Of a stretch of DNA of 16,294 bases, positions 7,035 to 13,472 are shown one piece after another. Both the position numbers and the translations under genes were made by a program. The stretch spans positions 1 through 16,294 of the forward strand of contig CAYVVT010000029.1 in the NCBI GenBank assembly GCA_964454335.1. The letters are read 5' to 3'. How positions within the stretch are numbered: position 1 is the stretch's first letter; each line of letters begins with the position of its first letter. Source of the DNA: CAYVVT01 sp964454335 (GTDB lineage Bacteria > Fidelibacterota > UBA8477 > JABMPR01). Below the pieces are notes generated by a model, which ran no database searches, was not told the DNA's origin, and saw only the letters and a program-made list of their open reading frames with translations.

Positions 7035-8261
7035 ATGGTCCTGGATAGAATAGCAAATCGCAATCTGGCCCTGTTATGGTCAGGCCAGCTGGTTTCGCAG
7101 GCCGGTTCCTCCATCAGCCATATGGCCGTGATCTGGCTGATGCTGGAACTCACCGGCTCCAGTACCATGACCGGTCTGGTGGCTTTTGCCGGAACGGCAC
7201 CGGCCCTGCTCTTCGGACTCTTCGCAGGTGTGCTGGTGGATCGTTACAACCGGAAGCGCTTGATGCAGCTGGGGGATGGTGTCCGGGCATTGCTGATCCT
7301 GCTGATACCGGTGCTGTTCTTCTATGGACAATTGACCCCGCTCCTGGTAGCGGGCCTGATCTTTCTGGTATCCACCTTCGGGACGGTGTTCAATCCGGCG
7401 CGGGATGCCCTGATCCCCATGTTCACACCGCCGGATCGAATTCTCAGGGTCAACGCACTGGTACAATCGACAGGCTATCTGGCCTATTTTGCCGGTCTGT
7501 TCGGTGCCGGCCTGATCATGGGTGTCGCCGGTCTGATGAACCTGTTCTATTTCGATGCCGCCACCTTTGCCTTTTCCTTCATCATGATATCCTTCCTGGT
7601 ACTGAAAGCTTCATCCACTGCTCAACGATCAAGTGAGACACAGCACTGGACTGATCTCAAAAAGGGTTTGCGCTATGTCCTGAAAGAAGATCGGCGTCTG
7701 GGCTGGATCATATTAATAACGGGGATCAACAATTTCTTTATCATGGGTCCTGCGATTGTCGGGCTCCCTCTGTTGATCCGGGAGGTCTGGCAGGGATCCG
7801 GTCAGGATTTCGCCTTTATCGAATCGACCTACGGCATCGGAATGCTGCTGGGCACAATCCTGGTTTATCGCTTTGCCAGCCGTTATCGCAAAGGGACCTG
7901 GCTGATGGTGGGGCTCATCTATGACGGACTGACCTATGCGCCCATGTTCTTCGTGGGTTCACTGGGTATCTCCCCGTTCTGGGCGGCCATCTGGATCGTC
8001 TTCATTCACTCCATTGGCATCCCCTTCATCCAGGTAACACGGACCACCCTGATCCATTCCATCGTACCGGGCCACATGCAGGGCCGCGTTTTTGCCATGG
8101 TCAACCTGGCCGTCATCGGCATGACCTCTTTTTCTGTGGCGGCAACCGGTTTTGCGGCCGAGTTTATCTCTGCGCGAATGATCTTCCTGATCATCAGTGT
8201 GGGTGCGACCCTCAGCGGGATTGTGGGATTAATGATCAGGGGGATCAGAGAAAGTGATTGA
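7035..8261 (+). CDS. MFS transporter (MFS_3, enterobactin-exporter EntS-like)
   Basis: This 408-residue polytopic protein has about twelve hydrophobic helices in two halves. The segment ALLFGLFAGVLVDRYNRKRL (about 57-76) is the conserved loop 2-3 motif of the major facilitator superfamily. It is followed by an FNPARDALIP-type motif (about 119-128), characteristic of the MFS_3 group, which includes EntS and many bacterial drug or siderophore exporters. Substrate cannot be deduced. The gene has its own weak promoter signal after an 84-base gap and is followed six bases later by a Nudix gene, so the two are probably cotranscribed. Confidence 0.85.
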   Translation: MVLDRIANRNLALLWSGQLVSQAGSSISHMAVIWLMLELTGSSTMTGLVAFAGTAPALLFGLFAGVLVDRYNRKRLMQLGDGVRALLILLIPVLFFYGQLTPLLVAGLIFLVSTFGTVFNPARDALIPMFTPPDRILRVNALVQSTGYLAYFAGLFGAGLIMGVAGLMNLFYFDAATFAFSFIMISFLVLKASSTAQRSSETQHWTDLKKGLRYVLKEDRRLGWIILITGINNFFIMGPAIVGLPLLIREVWQGSGQDFAFIESTYGIGMLLGTILVYRFASRYRKGTWLMVGLIYDGLTYAPMFFVGSLGISPFWAAIWIVFIHSIGIPFIQVTRTTLIHSIVPGHMQGRVFAMVNLAVIGMTSFSVAATGFAAEFISARMIFLIISVGATLSGIVGLMIRGIRESD

Positions 8262-8267
8262 TCCAAG

Positions 8268-8909
8268 ATGTTAAGTATACGAGACCTCACCACCAATCTG
8301 GGGAGTCTGTTCCAGGATGATCTGCCCGGTTTCACTGCCCAATCTGACATGATGCCCGAGGGACGCATCAAGCTTCCCGAATATTCAGATCTGCAGCGCG
8401 CGGCGGTGCTGATCGCCTTCTTTCCCCGTGAGAACGGCTGGTATTTCCCCCTGTTCCGTCGGGTTGCTGACGGCTATGCACACAGTGGTCAGGTGGGTTT
8501 GCCCGGTGGTCGGGCTGAGGATGGTGAAAGCCCTGTGGAAACTGCCCTGCGGGAGGCTCAGGAAGAGGTGGGGATCAATCCAGATGATGTGATCCTCTGT
8601 GGCCAGCTTTCAGCTCTGCCCATACCGTTGAGCGGCTATCTCGTACACCCCTTTTTGGGCGCATTGACCTCAGAACCGGCTTGGCAGCTTGAATCCCGGG
8701 AAGTGGATGAGCTGCTGCTGGTAAGTTTACAGGATTTTCTGCGGGAAGAGGCCATCCAGGCCGAAAAACGGCGTTTCAAGGGTCAGGATTGGACCATCCC
8801 CTATTTTGATCTCGAGGGTCATAAGGTGTGGGGAGCGACGGCAATGATCCTCAGCGAGTTGCGGGCTCTCATGAGCAACCTGCAACCAGCCGTCCTGGAC
8901 GAATTGTAA
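8268..8909 (+). CDS. Nudix hydrolase, CoA pyrophosphatase type
   Basis: A full Nudix box, GX5EX7REXXEEXGI, lies at residues 81-103 (G81, E87, R95-E96, E99-E100, G102), with the metal-binding glutamates present. The sequence before it, HSGQVGLPGGR (72-82), is the extension typical of CoA diphosphatases such as NudL/CoAse. These split CoA and acyl-CoA into phosphopantetheine and 3',5'-ADP. Its 213 residues fit that family. The gene follows the MFS stop after six bases and has no strong ribosome site, so translation may depend on the upstream gene. It ends three bases from the convergent HD-domain gene. Confidence 0.85.
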   Translation: MLSIRDLTTNLGSLFQDDLPGFTAQSDMMPEGRIKLPEYSDLQRAAVLIAFFPRENGWYFPLFRRVADGYAHSGQVGLPGGRAEDGESPVETALREAQEEVGINPDDVILCGQLSALPIPLSGYLVHPFLGALTSEPAWQLESREVDELLLVSLQDFLREEAIQAEKRRFKGQDWTIPYFDLEGHKVWGATAMILSELRALMSNLQPAVLDEL

Positions 8910-8912
8910 ACG

Positions 8913-9488
8913 TTACTGAGGATTCCCCTCCAAACCCAGCTCATCCGCTTTCTCTGCTAGGGCATCGATGACGAACTGAATATGCTCGGTGGGATCAACT
9001 TCAAGTTCATCCATCCCCTGAGTAATATCATCGCGATTCACACTGGCGGCGAAAGATCGTTGCTTGAACTTCTTCTTCACTGATTTGGGCCGCACCTCAT
9101 GAATGGATCTGGATGGACGTACATAGGTCACGGCAAAGATGAAACCCACCAGTTCATCAACAGCGAAGAGGGCCTTGGCCATGTCACTGGTCCGGGGCAC
9201 ACCCGTATAGGTTGCATGGCCCATGATGGCTTCCAGGATCTCTTCAGGATAGCCTGCGGCACGCAGGATCTCGTTGCCTTTGTAGGGATGTTCTTCGGCA
9301 GTGGGATAGCGTTCATAATCGAAATCATGCATCAGACCGGTGAGTCCCCACATATCAGCATCACCATCATATTTCTCCGCCATTTTGCGCATCGCCTGCT
9401 CGACTCCCAGGGCATGCCGCCGTAATGAATCGGATTCGGTATATTCACACAACAGGTTCCAGGCAGATTCGCGATCGATGGGCATCAT
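8913..9488 (-). CDS. HD-domain phosphohydrolase family protein
   Basis: The HD metal-binding signature is present: H25, the HD pair H54-D55 (LMHDFDYERYP), H67, H91 and D111 (VDELVGF). This layout matches the small HDIG-type proteins that act on nucleotides or phosphorylated metabolites; the substrate is unknown. The minus strand shows GGAGG, then TGA, then ATGATG. The second ATG (at 9485) sits six bases from the ribosome site and the first (9488) three, so translation more likely begins at the second Met, giving 190 residues. A Lys/Arg-rich stretch (about 134-143) follows the HD core. It may be cotranscribed with the LOG gene upstream, 86 bases away. Confidence 0.8.
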   Translation of the reverse strand: MMPIDRESAWNLLCEYTESDSLRRHALGVEQAMRKMAEKYDGDADMWGLTGLMHDFDYERYPTAEEHPYKGNEILRAAGYPEEILEAIMGHATYTGVPRTSDMAKALFAVDELVGFIFAVTYVRPSRSIHEVRPKSVKKKFKQRSFAASVNRDDITQGMDELEVDPTEHIQFVIDALAEKADELGLEGNPQ

Positions 9489-9574
9489 TCACCTCCATGA
9501 TTTCAGAATGCTCGTAATATGTGGATTCCGATAGGTGGAGAAAAGGGATGTGTCTCCAAATCGGGATGCTGATC

Positions 9575-10363
9575 CTATTTCTCCAGATACAGCTCTGTCA
9601 GTCGACCGGTGAGGTATTTGAAGGCAGCGTTCACGTCGTCCGTCTGATAGCACAGTTCAATATCCTCGGGACTGATGGTCCCGTAATCGACCAGTGTCTG
9701 CAAGGAGATCACCTCATCCCAGAAGCGCTTTCCAAACAGCACGATGGGCATGGCTTTGCTCAATTTTCCCGTCTGTGTGAGGGTCAGGGTTTCGAACAGC
9801 TCATCCAGGGTGCCAAATCCACCCGGGAAGGCGATGAGAGCCTTGGCCAGATAGACGAACCAGTATTTGCGCATGAAGAAATAGTGGAATTCCATCTCCA
9901 GTTCCTGTGAGATGTAGGGATTGCCCTGCTCCTCATGGGGCAGTTCGATGTTCAGTCCCACAGAGAGTCCCTTGGCCTCCGCCGCACCACGGTTGGCGGC
10001 CTCCATGATCCCGGGACCTCCGCCTGTAGCAACGATGAAGCGTCGCTTGCGGCCTTTCAGGCCCTTTGACCATTTGGTGAGCTTGTATGCCAGCTCCCGG
10101 GCGGAATCGTAATAATCGCTGGCTTTCAGGATCTTTTCCAGCCCTTTGACCTTCTGAGGATCCGTCGCCTGCTCGATCTGCTGCGCCACCATGTGGCGCG
10201 GCCGGATGCGTGCGGAACCAAAGAACACCACCGTATCCTTGATGTATTTCTTCCTGAAGATCTCCTGGGGGCCGAAGTATTCGCTCATGATCCGCAGCAT
10301 GCGGCTGCTGGGGGCATGGATCAGTTCATGGTTGTCATAGAATTTCTTTACACGTCTTTCCAT
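9575..10363 (-). CDS. LOG-family protein (putative nucleotide phosphoribohydrolase)
   Basis: The LOG / lysine-decarboxylase-like Rossmann fold is marked by GGGPGIMEAANRGA (114-127) and PGGFGTLDELFE (180-191). These carry the phosphate-binding glycines and the catalytic Glu of cytokinin riboside 5'-monophosphate phosphoribohydrolases; bacterial relatives (YgdH/PpnN, YvdD) cleave nucleoside monophosphates to base and ribose 5-phosphate. At 262 residues it has an N-terminal extension of about 40 residues and an internal insert (about 57-85) relative to short LOG proteins. AAGGAG lies five to six bases before the ATG, a strong ribosome site. The exact substrate is not shown by sequence; older databases would call it a lysine decarboxylase, which is a misnomer. 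Confidence 0.85.
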   Translation of the reverse strand: MERRVKKFYDNHELIHAPSSRMLRIMSEYFGPQEIFRKKYIKDTVVFFGSARIRPRHMVAQQIEQATDPQKVKGLEKILKASDYYDSARELAYKLTKWSKGLKGRKRRFIVATGGGPGIMEAANRGAAEAKGLSVGLNIELPHEEQGNPYISQELEMEFHYFFMRKYWFVYLAKALIAFPGGFGTLDELFETLTLTQTGKLSKAMPIVLFGKRFWDEVISLQTLVDYGTISPEDIELCYQTDDVNAAFKYLTGRLTELYLEK

Positions 10364-10434
10364 ATCTACTCCTTCAGAAACGGGGGCACGAAGATAATCG
10401 GGGAAGATCAGGAAAGTATGAGAAATCGGTCAGG

Positions 10435-10719
10435 TCATTCAGAGGATTTCAGCCTGGACAGCAACTCAGTGAAACCTCGTTTCCCATACTTCAGTTGACG
10501 GGCGCCGCGGGATACGGTGCCGATGCTCACATTCAGTCGTTTGGCGATCTCACGCTGCGGGTGACCGGCGTCGAGCATCTTGATGATCTCCCAGCGGGTG
10601 GCAAGTTCTTCGAACTCCTGTGGTGTGAGCAGGTCATTGAGGAATTTCTCCATGAGCCTACTGTCATCCAGTTCGGTGAGCAGATCGATGAAGATCTGAT
10701 AGTCGCGGGATTGTGTCAT
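10435..10719 (-). CDS. TrpR/YerC-family DNA-binding protein
   Basis: The start at 10719 (MTQSRDYQIF) gives 94 residues, the usual length of YerC/YecD proteins. An upstream in-frame ATG at 10860 would add 47 residues without family resemblance and run through the divergent ABC gene's promoter, so it is rejected. The TrpR-like fold includes the conserved LTPQEFEELATRWEI segment (31-45) and a helix-turn-helix (about 54-77, PQREIAKRLNVSIGTVSRG). Regulators of this group resemble the Trp repressor but usually lack evidence for tryptophan binding. A perfect 16-bp palindrome covers the start codon and a -10-like box, which suggests autoregulation. No Shine-Dalgarno sequence is visible. Confidence 0.85.
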   Translation of the reverse strand: MTQSRDYQIFIDLLTELDDSRLMEKFLNDLLTPQEFEELATRWEIIKMLDAGHPQREIAKRLNVSIGTVSRGARQLKYGKRGFTELLSRLKSSE

Positions 10720-10733
10720 TGTACCAGTACAAT
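10718..10733. promoter_or_regulatory. 16-bp palindromic operator over the TrpR-like gene start
   Basis: ATTGTAC (10718-10724), a CA centre and GTACAAT (10727-10733) form a perfect inverted repeat. It includes part of the start codon of the TrpR-like gene and overlaps the -10-like box at 10729-10734. The GTAC half-sites recall the GTACTAG half-sites of the E. coli trp operator. Repressor binding here would block initiation, so the simplest reading is an autoregulatory operator. Confidence 0.55.
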
Positions 10734-10757
10734 AGAACAATCGGGCCAGAATCACAA
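10729..10757 (-). promoter_or_regulatory. Candidate promoter for the TrpR-like gene
   Basis: On the minus strand TTGTGA (10757-10752) and TATTGT (10734-10729) are separated by 17 bases, each matching four of six consensus positions. Initiation would fall within a few bases of the ATG at 10719, giving an almost leaderless transcript. Confidence 0.35.
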
Positions 10758-10824
10758 ATGAAAAGGAGACAGGACCTCGATGGTCAGGAGTTGAGCTCAG
10801 GCTTCCCAAAGCTGTCAATCCGAT

Positions 10825-10830
10825 TATATT
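10825..10830 (+). promoter_or_regulatory. -10-like box for the ABC transporter operon
   Basis: TATATT (10825-10830) matches the -10 hexamer at five of six positions and lies ten bases before the ATG at 10841. No convincing -35 is seen at 16-18 bases, and no ribosome site lies between the box and the start, so a near-leaderless message is possible. Confidence 0.3.
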
Positions 10831-10840
10831 CTTCACTTTC

Positions 10841-11770
10841 ATGGATGCCAAGACCATCATCAGGGCCAGGGGGCTGACTAAAAATTATGGCGATTTCACT
10901 GCAGTGAACGCCATCGACCTGGACATTGCACCCGGGATCTGCTACGGATTCCTGGGACCCAATGGTGCTGGTAAAACCACTGCCATGAAGATGATCTACT
11001 GTGCATCACCGGTCTCTGCAGGAAAGCTGCAGGTGGATGGTCTGGACGTCATGTCCAAGCTCAGTGATGTCAAACGCAGGATCGGGGTCGTTACCCAGGA
11101 AGACAGCCTGGACTACGATCTGAATGTGGTGAAGAACCTGCTGGTCTATGCGCGGTACTATGATATTGCCAGATCCGTGGCGGAGGAGCGAGCCGAGCAA
11201 CTGATCCGTTTCTTCCAGCTGGAAGATAAACTCGATGAGAATGTCCGTCATCTCAGTGGCGGCATGAAGCGACGGCTGCAGATCGCCCGGGCCCTGATCA
11301 ATAATCCCCAGGTCCTTATTCTGGACGAACCCACCACTGGGCTGGATCCACAGGCCCGTCATCACGTCTGGGCCAAATTGCATGATCTCCGGGAACGAGG
11401 TGTCACCCTGCTGCTCACCACCCATTACATGGACGAGGCTGAACAGCTGTGCGATCGTCTGGCAATCATGGATCGGGGTCATATCATCGCAGAGGATAGC
11501 CCCTGGAAACTTATCGAACAGGAGATCCCGCCACAGGTCATCGAGGTACGTGCAGCTTCGGCTGTCCGTGAGCTGCTGCTCCAGCGGATCGGCCCGGAGA
11601 TATCGTTCCATGAATCCCTTTCTGATCGTGTGCTATTGTACTGCAACAGTACCGATGCGTTGTATCCGCGAATTCAGGCCATGGATCTCGATCTCAAGAC
11701 CCTGATAACCAGACGATCCAGTCTTGAGGATGTATTCCTGAAACTCACCGGCCGGGAGCTCATCGAATGA
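10841..11770 (+). CDS. ABC-2 exporter ATP-binding protein (DrrA/NodI type)
   Basis: The nucleotide-binding domain is complete: Walker A GPNGAGKT (39-46), Q-loop Q86 (VVTQED), signature LSGGM (138-142), Walker B VLILDE (158-163) and the switch histidine H195 (TTHYMDEA). A C-terminal extension (about 225-309) is typical of DrrA/CcmA/NodI-type ATPases that pair with an ABC-2 membrane protein. The permease gene overlaps by ATGA at 11767-11770. The export substrate (drug, lipid or polysaccharide) cannot be told from sequence. It is divergent from the TrpR-like gene; the two starts are about 120 bases apart. The start lacks a Shine-Dalgarno sequence. Confidence 0.88.
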   Translation: MDAKTIIRARGLTKNYGDFTAVNAIDLDIAPGICYGFLGPNGAGKTTAMKMIYCASPVSAGKLQVDGLDVMSKLSDVKRRIGVVTQEDSLDYDLNVVKNLLVYARYYDIARSVAEERAEQLIRFFQLEDKLDENVRHLSGGMKRRLQIARALINNPQVLILDEPTTGLDPQARHHVWAKLHDLRERGVTLLLTTHYMDEAEQLCDRLAIMDRGHIIAEDSPWKLIEQEIPPQVIEVRAASAVRELLLQRIGPEISFHESLSDRVLLYCNSTDALYPRIQAMDLDLKTLITRRSSLEDVFLKLTGRELIE

Positions 11771-12546
11771 TCCGCAACTGGCCCACATTCAAGCTGCGCT
11801 CGGCCGCTCATGTGTGGCAACGCAATGCCACGGTATATAAACGGACCTGGAAGCTCAATATCCTGCCAAATTTCTTTGAGCCATTCCTGTATCTGCTGGG
11901 GATGGGGCTGGGACTGGGTGCCTATGTCACCGATATGGGTGGTGTCCCCTACATCGAATACATCGCTCCGGGACTGCTGGCCACCAGCATCATGTGGGGG
12001 GCTACCCTGGAAACGACCTACAACGTATTCGTGAAAATGAACTACGACCGGATCTATGATGGTGTACTGACCACACCAGTGAATCCCACGGATCTTGCAC
12101 TGGGAGAATTGATCTGGGGTGCTACCCGGGGCAGTATCTACGGCGGGGCCTTCTTTACCATCCTGCTGGGTTTCGGAATGGGCCATTCATGGACGGTGAT
12201 CGCGGTCATACCACTGCTTTATATCGTCGGTTTCCTGTTCGCAACCGTGGGGATGGTGTTCACCTCCATCATCAAAGAGATCGAGTTGTTCAACTATTTC
12301 TTTACGCTCTTCCTGACCCCCCTCTTCCTTTTCTCAGGGATATTCTTCCCCATGGATCAGCTGCCGGCGGCGGTGCAGTACATCGCCTGGTTCACACCCC
12401 TGTTCCATGCCGTGGAAGTCAGCCGTGGGATCTTTCACGAACTCTTCGACCTGAACATGCTTGAGCACCTGACCTGGATGCTGGTGGTTGCGGTGTTGAA
12501 CACCTATATCGTCCTGGTGCTGTTCAGGCGGCGGTTGTATAACTGA
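11767..12546 (+). CDS. ABC-2 exporter permease (DrrB/NodJ type)
   Basis: The protein has 259 residues with about six hydrophobic segments (near 35-53, 65-80, 115-137, 142-165, 175-192 and 233-252), the ABC-2 membrane-domain topology. The stretch LFLTPLFLFSGIFFPMDQLP (181-200) is the conserved ABC-2 signature region. It resembles NodJ, the exporter partner of NodI, more than long drug exporters. Translational coupling to the ATPase gene through ATGA supports a two-component exporter. No terminator is recognisable after the stop; the repeat-rich region begins about 45 bases downstream. Confidence 0.87.
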   Translation: MIRNWPTFKLRSAAHVWQRNATVYKRTWKLNILPNFFEPFLYLLGMGLGLGAYVTDMGGVPYIEYIAPGLLATSIMWGATLETTYNVFVKMNYDRIYDGVLTTPVNPTDLALGELIWGATRGSIYGGAFFTILLGFGMGHSWTVIAVIPLLYIVGFLFATVGMVFTSIIKEIELFNYFFTLFLTPLFLFSGIFFPMDQLPAAVQYIAWFTPLFHAVEVSRGIFHELFDLNMLEHLTWMLVVAVLNTYIVLVLFRRRLYN

Positions 12547-12590
12547 TCCAGGCGTTCATAGTAAGAACGACTAGAGGCAATTCTGATCCA

Positions 12591-12780
12591 GGGATTTCTC
12601 GGTTCCGGTTGGCTTTGCCAACCTGCACTCGAAATGACATGTTCCATAATTATAGATATACTGAGTTCATTTCTTAGACCAGGACTGCTGCCTAATCAGG
12701 AGAATCCAGACCCGCTTTGTGCATCGTCTGTGGTGTCATTTCGACCGAGTCAGCGCAAGCTGACGAATGGAGAAATCCCC
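12591..12780. repeat. Inverted-arm repeat unit 1 (REPIN-like)
   Basis: The left arm (12591-12640) begins GGGATTTCTCGG and ends CTCGAAATGACAT. The right arm (12734-12780) is its approximate reverse complement, beginning TGTCATTTCGACCGAG and ending GGAGAAATCCCC. The left arm contains a perfect hairpin, GGTTGGC (12607-12613), TTT, GCCAACC (12617-12623). The right arm contains GTCAGC (12749-12754), GCAA, GCTGAC (12759-12764). The 93-base centre includes ACTGAGTTCAT (12660-12670), which recurs at 13265-13275 between units 2 and 3. The unit lies just past the 3' end of the GIY-YIG gene. Confidence 0.75.
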
Positions 12781-12789
12781 CAGTTCAGT

Positions 12790-13068
12790 CTAGTATATCT
12801 CGATAGGTACCCAGTCCGGATTCACAGATTCGATCAGCGCTATCTTCTTCTTCCTCCGCCAGCGTTTTATCTGCTTCTCACGATCAAGTGCTATTCGAGG
12901 ATCATGGAACTCCTCAAAGTAGATGAGAGTGTGGATCCTATACGAGGATGCGTGCCCTTTCTTACCCGTCACGTGTTGATGAATCCTGTTCTGCAGGTTT
13001 GATGTCATACCGACATAGAGCCTGCGGTTGGTGTTTGTCAGGATATACATGTAGTATGATATTTTCAT
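12790..13068 (-). CDS. GIY-YIG domain protein (small UvrC-type endonuclease)
   Basis: The 92 residues are one GIY-YIG domain: YMYILTN (6-12), YVGMTSNLQNRIHQH (18-32) with the catalytic-type Arg, and a C-terminal EKQIKRWRRKKKIALIE segment (64-80) carrying the metal-binding Glu. The length and ending (NPDW) are typical of stand-alone GIY-YIG proteins common in environmental bacteria. The minus strand has AAGGA three bases before the ATG. It sits inside an array of inverted-arm repeats: unit 1 touches its 3' side and units 2 and 3 lie upstream. The biochemical role of these proteins is not established; action on the repeats is inference. Confidence 0.85.
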   Translation of the reverse strand: MKISYYMYILTNTNRRLYVGMTSNLQNRIHQHVTGKKGHASSYRIHTLIYFEEFHDPRIALDREKQIKRWRRKKKIALIESVNPDWVPIEIY

Positions 13069-13108
13069 TGTCCTTCTCGCAAGTGATCAGGGTGGTTAGT
13101 GGTACTGT

Positions 13109-13259
13109 GGGATTTCTCGGCTTCGGAAAACTTTGTCTTCCTTCGCTCGAAATGACAGATACCATGCGTGTGGGAAAGCCGAGTCCACCTCTCAGGCTGG
13201 ATTAGTGTCATTTCAACCGAGTCAATGGATGCTGATGAGAAGTGCAATTGGAGAAACCA
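13109..13259. repeat. Inverted-arm repeat unit 2 (REPIN-like)
   Basis: The left arm (13109-13157) begins GGGATTTCTCGG and ends CTCGAAATGACA. It holds a hairpin, GGAAAAC (13125-13131), TTT, GTCTTCC (13135-13141), with one A-C mismatch. The right arm (13206-13259) begins TGTCATTTCAACCGAG and ends GGAGAAACC, and is more decayed. The centre (13158-13205) shares GCATG/GCGTG and CCGAGTCCA wording with unit 3. The unit lies about 40 bases upstream of the GIY-YIG start. Confidence 0.7.
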
Positions 13260-13275
13260 GGTTAACTGAGTTCAT

Positions 13276-13433
13276 GGAATTCTCGGCTCAGGATGGCTTT
13301 GCCAACCTACACTCGAAATGACATGTTCAATGCATGGGGTTAAACCGAGTCCAGTTCTCAAACCCGGTTTATTGTCATTTTGACCGACAGCGTCAAAGCC
13401 GATGAGGCAAAGACGGGGTGTAGCGAAATTCCC
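13276..13433. repeat. Inverted-arm repeat unit 3 (REPIN-like)
   Basis: The left arm (13276-13324) begins GGAATTCTCGG and ends CTCGAAATGACAT, with the hairpin GGATGGC (13291-13297), TTT, GCCAACC (13301-13307) carrying one mismatch. The right arm (13373-13433) begins TGTCATTTTGACCGA and ends GCGAAATTCCC. It holds a nested hairpin: CGTC 13391-13394 with GACG 13412-13415 and GCC 13398-13400 with GGC 13406-13408. It lies between unit 2 and the end of rpoN, about 40 bases past the rpoN stop, and may serve as its terminator region. Confidence 0.7.
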
Positions 13434-13472
13434 GATTAAAGATGGTGTCTGGTTCGCGATGGGTAGGTGGAG

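Noticed and set aside
9575..10363. Lysine decarboxylase
   Set aside because: The GGG...GIMEAA and PGGFGT motifs are those of LOG phosphoribohydrolases; the decarboxylase name is an old annotation error.
10720..10860. 47-residue N-terminal extension of the TrpR-like protein
   Set aside because: The extension lacks family similarity and crosses the palindrome and the divergent promoter region; the start at 10719 gives the normal length.
12591..13433. CRISPR array
   Set aside because: The repeats are long, alternate in orientation and are imperfect, with unequal spacers; no cas genes are present.
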